A DNA stretch of 64,000 nt from Cohnella sp. AR92 (GCF_003990975.1 NZ_RZJR01000007.1:187079-251078); one strand, 5' to 3'; numbered from the stretch's first letter, positions 1-8,753 are shown. Notes: generated by a model not told the origin, from the sequence alone. Made by a program: numbers and translations.

Positions 1-401
1 GTCGTGACCGACTTCGGGAGCAGCGTGACGAGCAGCTCCTTCGAGCCTCCGAAAGCCATGACGATCAGCGAGGAGACGCACAGCCCGGCCACGGACCCGA
101 GCGTCACCCCGATGGCGACCGCCTTCAGGTGCTTCCTCATCGACAGAAGCGACTTATAAAGCGGCACCGCCAAGGCCACCGTCGTCGGCCCGAGGAAGAA
201 GGTGATCAGGTCCCCGCCTTCCGAGTAGCTCTCATAGGGAATATCCGCAGCCAGCAGCAGAACGATCAGAACCCCCGTGCAGGCAAAGAGAGGATGCAGC
301 CACTTCCATCGCCGATTCAAGCGGAGAGCCAGCACGTACGCGCCTAGCGTGAGCGAGATTCCGAAGATCGGCTCGCCCGTCAGATCGCTCCAATTAGACA
401 T
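1..401 (-). CDS. LrgB/CidB-family membrane protein (3' part missing)
   Basis: Partial gene; the C-terminal end lies beyond the left edge. The visible 133 residues begin with MSNWSDLTGEPIFG and show several hydrophobic segments and a TFFLGPTTVALAVPLY stretch typical of the LrgB/CidB/YohK family. These membrane proteins act with CidA/LrgA in murein hydrolase control or in export of small overflow metabolites; which of these applies here cannot be told from sequence. The ATG at 399-401 lies inside the end of the upstream cidA-like gene, with an 8-bp overlap, so the two are translationally coupled. The track start was inferred from family length and this overlap. Confidence 0.85.
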   Translation of the reverse strand, partial: MSNWSDLTGEPIFGISLTLGAYVLALRLNRRWKWLHPLFACTGVLIVLLLAADIPYESYSEGGDLITFFLGPTTVALAVPLYKSLLSMRKHLKAVAIGVTLGSVAGLCVSSLIVMAFGGSKELLVTLLPKSVT

Positions 402-789
402 GTTCCGCCTCCTCCGCGTCGTCCCGTCGGGCCAGCTTCCCCGTCGCCCAGCCGGTAACGAGAAGCACCGAGGCCATGCTGACGATCAGATTGATCGCGA
501 GGAGCGGCCAGCGCCCCCCGATCTCGGAGAAATAAGCGATAACCCCGACAATCGTCGGAGCAAAAAAGAGCATCATATGCTTAAGCAGGAACTGAGCGGA
601 TTCCTCCAGCCATCTCAGCTTTACCCAACCCAGCAGGAGCGATAGGGTCAGCAGCAGCATCCCGAGCACGTTGCCCGGAAGCGGAACATGCAGAAGCTCA
701 TGCAACGCCGTTCCGATCAAGTTATAAAGAAGTAAGATTGCGATCCCGGCCATTCCGATTCCCCCTAACAACGCTAACCCAAACATCAT
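394..789 (-). CDS. CidA/LrgA-family holin-like protein
   Basis: 131 residues, the usual length for CidA/LrgA. Four hydrophobic segments are visible (about residues 5-25, 35-55, 68-88 and 95-117), with the family pattern LLLYNLIGTALHELLHVPLPG near the N terminus (PGNVLGMLLL following). It is thought to form a holin-like membrane complex with the following LrgB-type protein, with which it overlaps by 8 bp. Two adjacent ATG codons (787-789, 784-786) follow a GAGG; the second has the better spacing. No regulator of the CidR/LytSR type is adjacent in the window. Confidence 0.85.
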   Translation of the reverse strand: MMFGLALLGGIGMAGIAILLLYNLIGTALHELLHVPLPGNVLGMLLLTLSLLLGWVKLRWLEESAQFLLKHMMLFFAPTIVGVIAYFSEIGGRWPLLAINLIVSMASVLLVTGWATGKLARRDDAEEAEHV

Positions 790-840
790 ACCTCAAATCG
801 GCCGTTTGCGGGCCGCTAATCTGAGGCAAAACGGGCAAAC

Positions 841-882
841 AAAAAAACGGATTCCCTCTCGGCAAGCTGCCTGGAGAATCCG
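841..882 (-). terminator. Rho-independent terminator of the NlpC/P60 gene
   Basis: Read on the minus strand, CGGATTC and GAATCCG arms (outer stem) flank a GC-rich interior and are followed directly by a run of seven T (841-847). It lies 44 bp after the stop codon of the NlpC/P60 gene and separates it from cidA. Confidence 0.8.
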
Positions 883-925
883 CTTCTATTGCTTCGCGTT
901 CGCTTTTGCGCCGAGCCCGGCTTCC

Positions 926-1405
926 TTACAGAATCCGCCTCGCCGTCACGTAGCTGTTTTTCCAATAGGTGCTGTTCAGGTTCGAGATCGTCACTCCCGA
1001 GCTGCTCGCCGCGTGGAGGATCTTGCCATCGCCTGCGTAGATCGCCACGTGAGAGATCCAACCGCCGCCCGTCCGGAAGAAGACGAGGTCGCCTACGCTC
1101 AGGTAAGCCTTCGAGACCGGCTCGCCCATGTAAGCCTGCTCGACCGAGGTTCTCGGGAGCGAGATGCCCAACTGGCGGAAAACGAATTGCGTGTAAGAGG
1201 AACAGTCGAACGAAGTGCCGTTAATGCCCGAAGCTCCGTAAACATAAGGGGTTCCTATGTAATCCTTGCCGAAGGAGAGCAGCTCCAGCGATTCGGCCGT
1301 AGCCGCGCTTGTCGTGGACGAGTGGCTGGCCGCCATTCCGAACCAACCGATCCCCGTCAATAGTCCAACCATAAGTAGCTTTTTCCTGATGCCGCCGAAT
1401 TTCAC
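926..1405 (-). CDS. Secreted NlpC/P60-family peptidoglycan endopeptidase
   Basis: Small secreted cell-wall hydrolase expected to cut D-gamma-glutamyl-diaminopimelate bonds in peptidoglycan stem peptides. A basic, hydrophobic signal peptide (KFGGIRKKLLMVGLLTGIG) ends near an Ala-rich AAT region; the NlpC/P60 domain follows directly. The catalytic Cys sits in FDCSSYT, and two His residues in GGWISHVAIY and KILHA complete the triad. There are no extra SH3 or LysM binding domains, so this is a minimal single-domain member of about 160 residues. I chose the GTG start at 1403-1405 because GGGAGGG lies 7 bases before it; the upstream in-frame TTG at 1420 overlaps that ribosome binding site. It is a single gene with its own terminator. 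Confidence 0.9.
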   Translation of the reverse strand: MKFGGIRKKLLMVGLLTGIGWFGMAASHSSTTSAATAESLELLSFGKDYIGTPYVYGASGINGTSFDCSSYTQFVFRQLGISLPRTSVEQAYMGEPVSKAYLSVGDLVFFRTGGGWISHVAIYAGDGKILHAASSSGVTISNLNSTYWKNSYVTARRIL

Positions 1406-1610
1406 TGTGTGCCCTCCCAACGTCCCTCTGCGATAGAGCGAACCGTGTCGTTGTCGTTGGGTAAACTATAGCACACCTGCAATGCCCTATTTTTTTCCAA
1501 GGTGAAGCGGAATCCCCATGACCCAACGGATCGAGACGCTTTCTTAGAAAAGAATGAGAAAATACTCATGTTTGCAACCTTGACTTCTCATAAATCGTTG
1601 CCTAGGTATT

Positions 1611-2612
1611 TTAGCGTTCATTTTGCTCCTCTTCCGCGGGCTTTTCTCCCGAATTCTCGCTCATTTGCCGTCTATATTGCTGCGGGCTCATCCCGACGGT
1701 CGCCTTGAAGAGTCGGCTGAAGTGCGCCAGATGGCCGAACCCGACTTCCCTGGAGACGGCCGAGACCGAGCGGAACGGCTCGAAGCGGAACAGGATCTTC
1801 GCTTGGTTGATTCGTCGATTGTACAGGTACTTGAACACGGTCGTCCCGGTCACCCTTCGGAACAGGTTGGACAGGTACGGCTTGGTCAGATGGAGCGCGT
1901 CGGCAATCCGATCCAGCGTCAGGTCTTCCTTATAATGCTCTTCCAAGTAAGAGATTACCCCTTGGACATGCTCCTCTTGCTGCGGACGCTGGCGGCTCTC
2001 TCCGGTCGGCTTGTCCAGCCACTTGCGAATAAGCACGAGAAGCTCCAGGAACACCACGTCCAGCCGGTCGATCGGGGAAGCCGCTCCTCCTTCCCGCTTC
2101 CTGGCGTCGAACAGCATGGCCAGCTCCTTGTACCGGCTGTCGATCTCCGCCTGCTCCTCGGGTCCGAGCGCCAGCCTGACGTTTCGCAATCGTTCGAAAG
2201 GCCTCAGCAGATTGGCGGCTGGCTCCGGCCGCAGCAGCTTATGCACGTATGCCGGGTCGAAATGCAGGATCGAACGCACATACGGGACATGCGGCGAGGG
2301 ATTCGGGCAATGCAGCGTCATTCCGTGCATCAGGATGAGGTCGCCGGGCTGGAGCATCATCAGCTGGTCGCCGATCAGGTACGTGCACTCGCCCTCCTGA
2401 AAATAATAGATCTCATAGTAGGCATGCGAATGGAACGGCGCCCCGTGGATCGGGGAGTCGCTCCGGTAAATGCATTCGATCGGCTGTTCCATCTGCGAAT
2501 ATCGGGCGTGCGGCAAGGACGGGTTGGAAGGCATGGAAGGCTTGAAAGGCTTAATCGACATGGATGGCTTAGGCGGCAAGGTTCTCCCCTCCGGAGCGCT
2601 TGATAGGGACAT
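1611..2612 (-). CDS. AraC-family transcriptional regulator with cupin sensor domain
   Basis: 333 residues. The N-terminal half contains a cupin-type ligand-binding fold (HSHAYYEIYYFQEGECTYLIG, then LQPGDLILMHG), and the C-terminal 100 residues contain two AraC helix-turn-helix motifs (LTLDRIADALHLTKPYLSNLFRRV and the SVSAVSREVGFGHLAHFSRLFK block). It follows the two Gfo/Idh/MocA genes by 15 bp on the same strand and probably controls them in response to a sugar or polyol. The first 35 residues are Pro/Ser/Lys-rich and poorly preceded by a ribosome binding site, so translation may start further in. The ligand is unknown. Confidence 0.85.
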   Translation of the reverse strand: MSLSSAPEGRTLPPKPSMSIKPFKPSMPSNPSLPHARYSQMEQPIECIYRSDSPIHGAPFHSHAYYEIYYFQEGECTYLIGDQLMMLQPGDLILMHGMTLHCPNPSPHVPYVRSILHFDPAYVHKLLRPEPAANLLRPFERLRNVRLALGPEEQAEIDSRYKELAMLFDARKREGGAASPIDRLDVVFLELLVLIRKWLDKPTGESRQRPQQEEHVQGVISYLEEHYKEDLTLDRIADALHLTKPYLSNLFRRVTGTTVFKYLYNRRINQAKILFRFEPFRSVSAVSREVGFGHLAHFSRLFKATVGMSPQQYRRQMSENSGEKPAEEEQNER

Positions 2613-2627
2613 TGTAGCACGCCTAAC

Positions 2628-3737
2628 CTATCCGTTCACCCGCACCGCTTGCTCCTGGGCGATCAGGCACAGCTCCGCCGCCTTGAACGCATGCTCCTGG
2701 GTCATCGCATTCTCCGTCCGATGGATGCAGTCGAGGATCAATTCCCCGAAGAACGGATAACCGACCTGCCCGGCCACGGAGAAATGGTATTGTCCGCTCT
2801 GGTTCACCAGATAGACATGATCCCCCGTATTCTCGCGCCCGACGTCGATGTATTTGCGCAGCTCGATATAGCCTTCCGTCCCGAGGATCAGCGTGCGGCC
2901 GTCGCCCCAGGTCGCGAGACCGTCCGGCGTAAACCAATCCACGCGGAAGTAGTTCGTCGCCCCGTTGTCTCCGATCAGCGTCGCGTCCCCGAAATCTTCC
3001 AGCTCCGGCTTGTCGGGATTGGCGTAATTGGCCACTTTGCTGTGCTGGACCGTCGCGTCCTTGCACCCTGCGTAGTAGAGGAACTGCTCGATCTGATGGC
3101 TTCCGATATCGCAGAGAATGCCCCCGTAATACTCTTTGCGGAAAAACCAGTCCGGCCGAGCGTTCTTGTTCAAGCGGTGCGGACCCATGCCGATGACTTG
3201 AAGGACCCTGCCGATCGCTCCTTCGCGAATGAGCTGTCCGGCATAAACGGCGCTCTCGACGTGCAATCTCTCGCTGTAGTAAACCATGTATTTCCGCCCG
3301 GTGCGCGCGGCCGCCGCTTTGGCTTGTGCCAACTGCTCCAACGTCGTGAACGGGCTCTTGTCCGTGAAGTAGTCCTTGCCGCTCTCCATCGCGCGGATGC
3401 CGAGCGCTGCGCGCTCCGAAGGAATGGCGGCTCCCGCTACCAGCTTGACTTCGGGATCTTGGAGGATTTGCTCCAGGGAGGCCGCTGGCTGGGCTTGCGG
3501 ATAAACGCGTTGGAAGGCTTCGACCTTGGCCGGGTCGGGATCGTACACCCACTTCAGCGTCGCTCCCGCTTCGAGCAGGCCGTTGGTCTGGCCGTATATA
3601 TGGCCGTGATCGAGCGCCGCCGCGGCGAAGACGAATTCGCCCGGGGCGACGACCGGCTTCGGCTTGACCGCCGACACCGGAGCGTAGTTCATTCCGTCGG
3701 CGCGGTTCGTTTCGCTAGGAGGTTGATTGTTGGTCAT
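2628..3737 (-). CDS. Gfo/Idh/MocA-family oxidoreductase (atypical EKP motif)
   Basis: 369 residues. A Rossmann N-terminal half (after a roughly 30-residue extension) and a C-terminal alpha/beta domain with GGILCDIGSHQIEQFLYYAG, matching the conserved G-x-D-x-G-x-H block of the family. The usual catalytic E-K-P is FTDKSPF here: the Lys is kept but Glu and Pro are replaced. Members oxidise or reduce sugars, inositols or their derivatives with NAD(P); the substrate cannot be named. It lies 22 bp after another Gfo-family gene and 15 bp before an AraC regulator, so the three form one operon. AAGGGAG lies 10 bases before the ATG. Confidence 0.85.
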   Translation of the reverse strand: MTNNQPPSETNRADGMNYAPVSAVKPKPVVAPGEFVFAAAALDHGHIYGQTNGLLEAGATLKWVYDPDPAKVEAFQRVYPQAQPAASLEQILQDPEVKLVAGAAIPSERAALGIRAMESGKDYFTDKSPFTTLEQLAQAKAAAARTGRKYMVYYSERLHVESAVYAGQLIREGAIGRVLQVIGMGPHRLNKNARPDWFFRKEYYGGILCDIGSHQIEQFLYYAGCKDATVQHSKVANYANPDKPELEDFGDATLIGDNGATNYFRVDWFTPDGLATWGDGRTLILGTEGYIELRKYIDVGRENTGDHVYLVNQSGQYHFSVAGQVGYPFFGELILDCIHRTENAMTQEHAFKAAELCLIAQEQAVRVNG

Positions 3738-3759
3738 CGAGTCTGATCTCCCTTGTCTA

Positions 3760-4926
3760 TTAGAATGTCCGGCTGAGGTCGACCGGCGCCGAAGGAGCGA
3801 CCGTCTCGTTCTTGCGGAAGGTTGAGGAGGAGATGCGCTTGTTCAGCTCCTCGTAATGCAGTTCCTCGTCGAACGGGAGCTCGACCCAGCCGTCCGTCCA
3901 TGTCGACAGGTGGATCGCGTTGGAGATAATCAGGCCGTTGATGCCTTCTTCTCCCGGGGCGACAAGCTCGGCGCCGTTCAGGATGGCATCCGTGAAGTTC
4001 TGCATGATTCCCGCATGCTCGGGGCTTGGTCCCTGGTCCGGGATCTCCACCTTCCACGCTTCGGGCGTACCGAAAGGAGCCTTATTCGTCGCATTGAATT
4101 CCGACTCCGGCTGGCGCAGGCGCCAGAACGTCATTTTGCCGTCTTCGATGACGATTTTGCCGCGGTCGCCGGTCACCTCGAGGCGATTCGTGCCCGGGGC
4201 GTCCGACGTGGAGGTAATGAACACGCCGGTCGCCCCGTTCGCGTACTCGGCATAAGCGGTCACGTCGTTCTCCACCTCGATGTTCCGGTGCTTGCCGAAC
4301 TGGCAGAACGCGCGGATGCGGACCGGCATCATGCCGATCGTCCACGGCCACAGGTCGAGCTGGTGCGGGCACTGGTTGATCAGGACGCCTCCGCCTTCGC
4401 CGGCCCAAGTCGCCCGCCACGAGCCCGAGTCGTAGTAGGCCTGAGACCGGTACCAGTTCGTGATGATCCAATTCGTGCGGCGGATCTCGCCGAGCTCGCC
4501 CGATCGGACCAGCTCGCGAAGCTTGCGGTAGAGCGGGTTCATTCTCTGGTTGTACATGATGCCGAACGTCTTGCCGCTCTTCGCGGCCGCTTCGTTCATC
4601 TCGCGAACCTGCTTCGCGTAGACGCCGGCGGGCTTCTCCACCAGCACGTGCACCCCGGCGGCGAACGCCTGGATCGCCTCGGCCGGATGGCTATAGTGGG
4701 GGCTCGCGATAATAACCGCGTCCACAAGCCCCGAAGCCAGCATCGCTTCCGAGCTGTCGAAGACGGCGACGCCCGGCCATTGCTCCCGCGCCCATTCGCG
4801 CTTGGCCGGCACCTCGTCGCACACGGCGGCCAGCTCCGCTCCCTTGATGCCGCCTTTATGGATGACGCCCGCGTGAGCGCTGCCCATGTTGCCTACCCCG
4901 ACGATGCCGTATCTTACTTTGCTCAT
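3760..4926 (-). CDS. Gfo/Idh/MocA-family oxidoreductase
   Basis: 388 residues starting MSKVRYGIVGVGNMGSAH, with the glycine-rich NAD(P)-binding motif GIVGVGNMG at the very N terminus, HVLVEKPAG as the catalytic EKP motif, and GEGGGVLINQCPHQLDLWPW as the conserved substrate-binding block. It is expected to be an NAD-dependent sugar or sugar-acid dehydrogenase. The open frame extends to 5142 but AGGGGG 8 bases before 4926 and the family N terminus place the start there. First gene of the operon continuing with a second Gfo-family gene and an AraC regulator; two different family members together often act on successive oxidation states of the same compound (inference). Confidence 0.88.
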   Translation of the reverse strand: MSKVRYGIVGVGNMGSAHAGVIHKGGIKGAELAAVCDEVPAKREWAREQWPGVAVFDSSEAMLASGLVDAVIIASPHYSHPAEAIQAFAAGVHVLVEKPAGVYAKQVREMNEAAAKSGKTFGIMYNQRMNPLYRKLRELVRSGELGEIRRTNWIITNWYRSQAYYDSGSWRATWAGEGGGVLINQCPHQLDLWPWTIGMMPVRIRAFCQFGKHRNIEVENDVTAYAEYANGATGVFITSTSDAPGTNRLEVTGDRGKIVIEDGKMTFWRLRQPESEFNATNKAPFGTPEAWKVEIPDQGPSPEHAGIMQNFTDAILNGAELVAPGEEGINGLIISNAIHLSTWTDGWVELPFDEELHYEELNKRISSSTFRKNETVAPSAPVDLSRTF

Positions 4927-5260
4927 TCGTGTTCCCCCTGTTGGTCGGATAAGTTCGCAGCTTTGGCCCGTTTTACGCTTGCTCACACCGTCCGGGGCAT
5001 GCTGCTTGAGAGTGCGATAAACTTGACTGAAATTAAGCTGGATTCGCCAAATTTGCAAGGTAATCAAGATAAAATCCGAAGGCAGGATCAAGGATAGATT
5101 CGTAGTATCGCGCCTATTGTAGCATAGGAATCTGGCGTTCAAGGCACTATTCTTGCCTTAGCATAATCACAGTCAAATGGATCCAGATAGTCCGAAACGC
5201 GAGTTAAAAGGGGAACGGACGGGAGGCGGGGCGACTTAGCCGAGAAGGCGGGTAACGGAA
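4927..5260. other. Intergenic region upstream of the dehydrogenase operon
   Basis: About 330 bases without a supported gene. The part next to 4926 must hold the promoter of the Gfo/Gfo/AraC operon, but I see no convincing -35/-10 pair. The open frame continuing from the first Gfo gene across this stretch lacks a ribosome binding site and family similarity. Confidence 0.5.
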
Positions 5261-5445
5261 AGTTGAGTAACTGTTCCCCATTTGGTGTGAGGCTGCCGGT
5301 TTTGATGCGCGAGTCGAGTAGCTGTTACCCACTTGGAGTGGATCTGCCGAATTCGGTGCGTGAGTTGAGTAGCTGTTACGCATTTGGAGTGGGGCTGCCG
5401 GATTCAGTGCGCGAGTTGGGTAACTGTTACCCATTCGGCAACCCC
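5261..5445. repeat. 51-bp tandem repeat, 3.6 copies
   Basis: Units start at 5261, 5312, 5363 and 5414 (last one truncated at about 32 bp). Each begins (A)GTTGAGTA, continues with CTGTTACCCATTTGGAGTG or a close variant and then GCTGCCGG. The 51-bp length is a multiple of three, so open frames with a 17-residue repeat exist on both strands, but they have no ribosome binding site and look fortuitous. The last unit contains the dyad TTGGGTAACTGTTACCCA. A related element with about 52-bp period is found at 20222-20345. Confidence 0.85.
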
Positions 5446-5458
5446 TAGTTAAGACAAA

Positions 5459-5484
5459 GAGCCATCCATACCCATGGATGGCTC
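5459..5484 (-). terminator. Perfect 10-bp stem-loop downstream of uxaA
   Basis: GAGCCATCCA and TGGATGGCTC form a perfect stem around a six-base loop. On the minus strand it is followed by TCTTTGTCTT, only moderately T-rich. It lies downstream of uxaA and the decayed reading frame at 5511-5685, and is the best candidate for the transcription end of the uxaBA unit. Confidence 0.6.
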
Positions 5485-5510
5485 AACAATATTGGGGCAG
5501 CACTCGCTTC

Positions 5511-5685
5511 CTACAGCTCAAGAGTCGCCTTAATCACCTTGGACTCGGGCTTCAGCCAGCTGTCGAAGCGGTCGATCATTTCGGTGAACGGGGTTCGGCG
5601 GGTACATGCCGGGATTGAGATCGGTCGCATCCGCTCGGATCTCCGTTACCCGATCGCCTCCAGCACCCGAGCGGGGTCCTCCATC
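5511..5685 (-). pseudogene. Decayed coding remnant downstream of uxaA
   Basis: Directly after the uxaA stop codon the minus strand reads MEDPARVLEAIG then a stop in one frame, VTEIRADATDLNPGMYPPN in the next, and PFTEMIDRFDSWLKPESK plus a short tail ending at a TAG (5511-5513) in the third. Joined across two frame changes the pieces give a continuous, protein-like sequence of about 58 residues. This suggests the tail of a lost gene of the same operon, interrupted by two frameshifts and an internal deletion. I do not recognise the family. Sequencing error could also cause frame changes, but the piece is too short for an intact enzyme in any case. Confidence 0.4.
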
Positions 5686-7185
5686 TCAGAGGATAACCCC
5701 GTCTTTGAAAATCGCGATCTCGCGGAAGCCGTTCGTCTCGTTATGAGTCCGGTTGTCGCCGGATGCGAGCCCGATGAGGTAGGCCCACAGCTCGTCCGTC
5801 AATTCGCCCATCGTCTTGCCTTCGAGCAGTTGTCCCGCGTTGTAGTCGATCCAGTTCTTCTTGCGGGCGGCCAACTCGGAGTTCGTGGACAGCTTCACCG
5901 TCGGCACCGGGCCGCCGAACGGCGTGCCGCGTCCCGTCGTAAACAGCACGATATGGGCGCCGCTTGCCGAGAGCGCGGTTACGGACACCAGGTCGTTGCC
6001 CGGCGCCTCGAGCAGATTGAGACCCGGCTTCGAGACTCTCTCGCCGTAAGGGAGCACGCCGGTGACGATGGCGTGGCCGCCCTTCTGCGTGCAGCCGAGA
6101 GACTTCTCCTCCAGCGTCGTGATGCCGCCCGCCTTGTTGCCCGGCGACGGGTTCTCGTAGATCTCCTGATCGTGCCGGAGGAAGTAGCGCTTGAAGTCGT
6201 TGATCAGGCTGACGATCTGCCCGAATACTTCCTCGTTCTCGGCTCGATTCATCAGAATCGTCTCGGCCCCGAACATCTCCGGCACCTCCGTCAGAACGGC
6301 GGTTCCGCCGTAACCGATCAGCCGGTCGGAGATCGAGCCGACGAGCGGATTCGCCGTGATGCCCGACAGCCCGTCGGAGCCGCCGCACTTCAGGCCGATG
6401 CGAAGCTTCGAGACGGGTACCGGCTCGCGCTTGAACGTCCCGGCATACTTGATCAGCTCTTCGATCAGCTCGAGCCCCCGCTCCAGCTCGTCGTCTTCCT
6501 CCTGCGACTTCATGAACTTCACGCGGCGCGGATCGAACTCTCCGATCGCTTCCTTAAACGAGTCGATCTGATTGTTCTCGCAGCCGAGTCCGACAACGAG
6601 CACGCCTGCCGCGTTCGGGTGGTTGACGAGCGAAGCAAGCAGCTTCTGCGTATGCCGCAGGTCGTCTCCCAACTGCGAGCAGCCGAACGGATGGGCGAAG
6701 TGATGAACGCCGTCTAACCGGTCGCCGGCCAACGCTTTGCCGCGATTCGCGAGAATCTCGCACGTCTTGTTGATGCAGCCGACCGTGTTGATGATCCAGA
6801 TCTCGTTGCGAATGCCGACGTCCCCATTTTCCCGATAGTATCCTTGGAAAAACGGAACTTCCGACGAAGCGGCCGCTGCCTTCGCTTCGGCGGCCGTCGG
6901 CTCGTACTCGTAGTCGAGAATGCCGCTCAGCCCCGTGGACAGATTATGCGTGTGCACCCAAGCGCCCGGCTTGAGGTCCTCCTTCGCCTTGCCGATCGAA
7001 TAGCCGAATTTGAACACGTCGGCTCCTTGCTCTACGGGGGCGGTCAGGATTTTGTGCCCCTTCGGGACGGCGTCGAGCAGAGCGACGGTCTCCCCGTTCT
7101 CCAGCGCTACAGATTCCCCCGCCTCATAGGGCCGAAGCGCGATAATGACCTGATCCTTCGGCGATAAACGAATCCAGTCGCTCAT
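5686..7185 (-). CDS. uxaA: Altronate dehydratase
   Basis: 499 residues, the usual UxaA length. It removes water from D-altronate to give 2-keto-3-deoxy-D-gluconate in galacturonate breakdown in the cytoplasm. The N-terminal SAF-type domain (about residues 1-90, with VHTHNLSTGLSG) is followed by the dehydratase domain containing FGCSQLGDD, VGLGCENNQID, LKCGGSDGLSGITANPLVG and KNWIDYNAGQLLEG, all typical of UxaA/GarD. I chose the ATG at 7183-7185 because it is preceded by GGAGG and overlaps the uxaB stop by 4 bp (ATGA). Second gene of uxaB-uxaA. Confidence 0.95.
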   Translation of the reverse strand: MSDWIRLSPKDQVIIALRPYEAGESVALENGETVALLDAVPKGHKILTAPVEQGADVFKFGYSIGKAKEDLKPGAWVHTHNLSTGLSGILDYEYEPTAAEAKAAAASSEVPFFQGYYRENGDVGIRNEIWIINTVGCINKTCEILANRGKALAGDRLDGVHHFAHPFGCSQLGDDLRHTQKLLASLVNHPNAAGVLVVGLGCENNQIDSFKEAIGEFDPRRVKFMKSQEEDDELERGLELIEELIKYAGTFKREPVPVSKLRIGLKCGGSDGLSGITANPLVGSISDRLIGYGGTAVLTEVPEMFGAETILMNRAENEEVFGQIVSLINDFKRYFLRHDQEIYENPSPGNKAGGITTLEEKSLGCTQKGGHAIVTGVLPYGERVSKPGLNLLEAPGNDLVSVTALSASGAHIVLFTTGRGTPFGGPVPTVKLSTNSELAARKKNWIDYNAGQLLEGKTMGELTDELWAYLIGLASGDNRTHNETNGFREIAIFKDGVIL

Positions 7186-8681
7186 TGTTGTCCTGCCTCC
7201 TTGTTCTCCCAAGCTTGCAGCCATGCGCCGACCGAAGCCGCGAGTCCCGGCCATTCCGATAGATCGGCGCCCCAGATCGACGTCTGGGCCAGCAGCTTCC
7301 CGACGGTTCGTTCCGGCGATTCGCCGCTAAGCCGAGCGTCCTCCCAGATGCCGGCGATAAGCTCCAGCAAGGCCTGGTCGTCGCGAACAACGTAACGCTC
7401 GCCTGCCAGCGTCGTCCCCTCGAAGGAGCCGTCCGCGCTTCGGCGAATCCGATAATAGCGAAGCAAGCTCGCCAAGCCGAGAGCCAAGCGCTCCGGAGCC
7501 GCCTCTCCCTCGTCGGCGTAGACCCTAATGGTCGGGAGCAGCCGAGTCTTGAACTTGCTGAGGCTGTTCATCGCGATATCCGCCAGGCGATGGCGAATGT
7601 ACGGATTGCCGAAACGCTCGAACACGGTATCCGCATAAGCTTTGAGCTCCTCCGCGGAATAAGGCAAGGAAGGCACGATGTCGGCGTACACCGTCTCGCG
7701 CACAAGCTTGCCCAGAACGTCGTGCTCCAGCAGCTCCCGCACATGCTCCACTCCATGGAGCAGGCCGAGCGGAGCCATCCAGGTATGCGCTCCGTTGAGG
7801 ATGCGCACCTTGCGCGTCGAGAACGGCCTCAGGTCCGTCGTCCAATGGACGTTCAATCCCGCTTGCCGCAAAGGCAGCAGCTCATCCAGCTCCGGCTCGG
7901 CTTCGATCGCCCATAGATGATAAGGCTCGGCGGTCGTCAGCATCGGGTCGCGATAGCCCCACTCCTCGAACCAGGCCTCCGCTTGCTGATCACCCGGATA
8001 GCCGGTTACGATGCGGTCGACAAGCGAATTGAGAAAGCGATTGTGCTCAAGAACCCATCGTTTGAATGCTTCCGGGAAGCGCCAGTCCTCCGCATATCGA
8101 AGCACGACGTCGCGAAGAGCGTCCCCGTTGCGGTCGAGCAGCTCGCAGGGCAGAAAGATCAGTCCCTTGTCGGCTTCGCCCTCGTATTTGAGGTAACGCT
8201 GGTAGAGCAGGAAAGCCAGCTTGCCCGGGAACGACTGGATCGGGCCTTCGCTAAGCGGCTCCGGACGGTAAGCGATTCCCGCTTCCGTCGTATTGGAGAC
8301 GACGAAGCGCAGCTCCGGACTCAGCGCCAGCTCCATCAGCCTCGTCCAATTCGAATACGGATCGAACGCTTCCGCGAAGACGGAGATTAACTCCTTGCGC
8401 TCAACCGCTTCGCCATTCTCAAGTCCTCGAATAACCAATGTATAAAGTCCGTCCTGGGCGGCCAATTCCTCGATTTTCGGCTTGCCGGCGGGACGCGGCT
8501 GGGTTACCGCGATGCTTCCGCGGAATAACCCTTGGTCCCGGCAGGTCTGAATCATCCAATCGAAGAACCCCCGCAGGAAGTTGCCTTCGCCGACTTGTAG
8601 AATCGTAATCGGAGCCGTCTTGGCCGCCGCGATTCGCTCCCTGTCCGTATCGTTCGCCCATTGTTGGTTTAATCGATTCAT
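7182..8681 (-). CDS. uxaB: Tagaturonate reductase (altronate oxidoreductase)
   Basis: 499 residues, a long-chain mannitol-dehydrogenase-type enzyme reducing D-tagaturonate to D-altronate with NADH. The N-terminal nucleotide-binding motif reads ILQVGEGNFLRGFFDW; later blocks include VVSNTTEAGI, ELLDRNGDALRDVVLRYA and TRKVRILNGAHTWMAPLG, the last matching the conserved catalytic K-x-x-x-L-N-G-x-H region of the family. It is the promoter-proximal gene, overlapping uxaA by 4 bp. Uronate isomerase (uxaC), KDG kinase and KDPG aldolase are not in this window, so the pathway must be completed elsewhere. Confidence 0.95.
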   Translation of the reverse strand: MNRLNQQWANDTDRERIAAAKTAPITILQVGEGNFLRGFFDWMIQTCRDQGLFRGSIAVTQPRPAGKPKIEELAAQDGLYTLVIRGLENGEAVERKELISVFAEAFDPYSNWTRLMELALSPELRFVVSNTTEAGIAYRPEPLSEGPIQSFPGKLAFLLYQRYLKYEGEADKGLIFLPCELLDRNGDALRDVVLRYAEDWRFPEAFKRWVLEHNRFLNSLVDRIVTGYPGDQQAEAWFEEWGYRDPMLTTAEPYHLWAIEAEPELDELLPLRQAGLNVHWTTDLRPFSTRKVRILNGAHTWMAPLGLLHGVEHVRELLEHDVLGKLVRETVYADIVPSLPYSAEELKAYADTVFERFGNPYIRHRLADIAMNSLSKFKTRLLPTIRVYADEGEAAPERLALGLASLLRYYRIRRSADGSFEGTTLAGERYVVRDDQALLELIAGIWEDARLSGESPERTVGKLLAQTSIWGADLSEWPGLAASVGAWLQAWENKEAGQQ

Positions 8682-8753
8682 CGTTTATCAAGCTCCTTCG
8701 CATGGCCGCCTGTTAACCTTCCTATATTCATTTTACTAGCGCAAATATGTTTC

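Noticed and set aside
3856-5097. Plus-strand 413-codon open frame opposite the Gfo dehydrogenase
   Set aside because: Antisense shadow: the minus strand carries clear Rossmann and EKP motifs, while this frame gives Arg/His/Val-rich sequence with no domain.
5261-5445. Possible CRISPR array
   Set aside because: Whole 51-bp units are repeated with no unique spacers between short direct repeats, and no cas genes are present.
5204-5448. Repeat-containing small open frames on both strands
   Set aside because: They exist because the 51-bp unit is a multiple of three and lacks stops; no ribosome binding site, and both strands are equally open.
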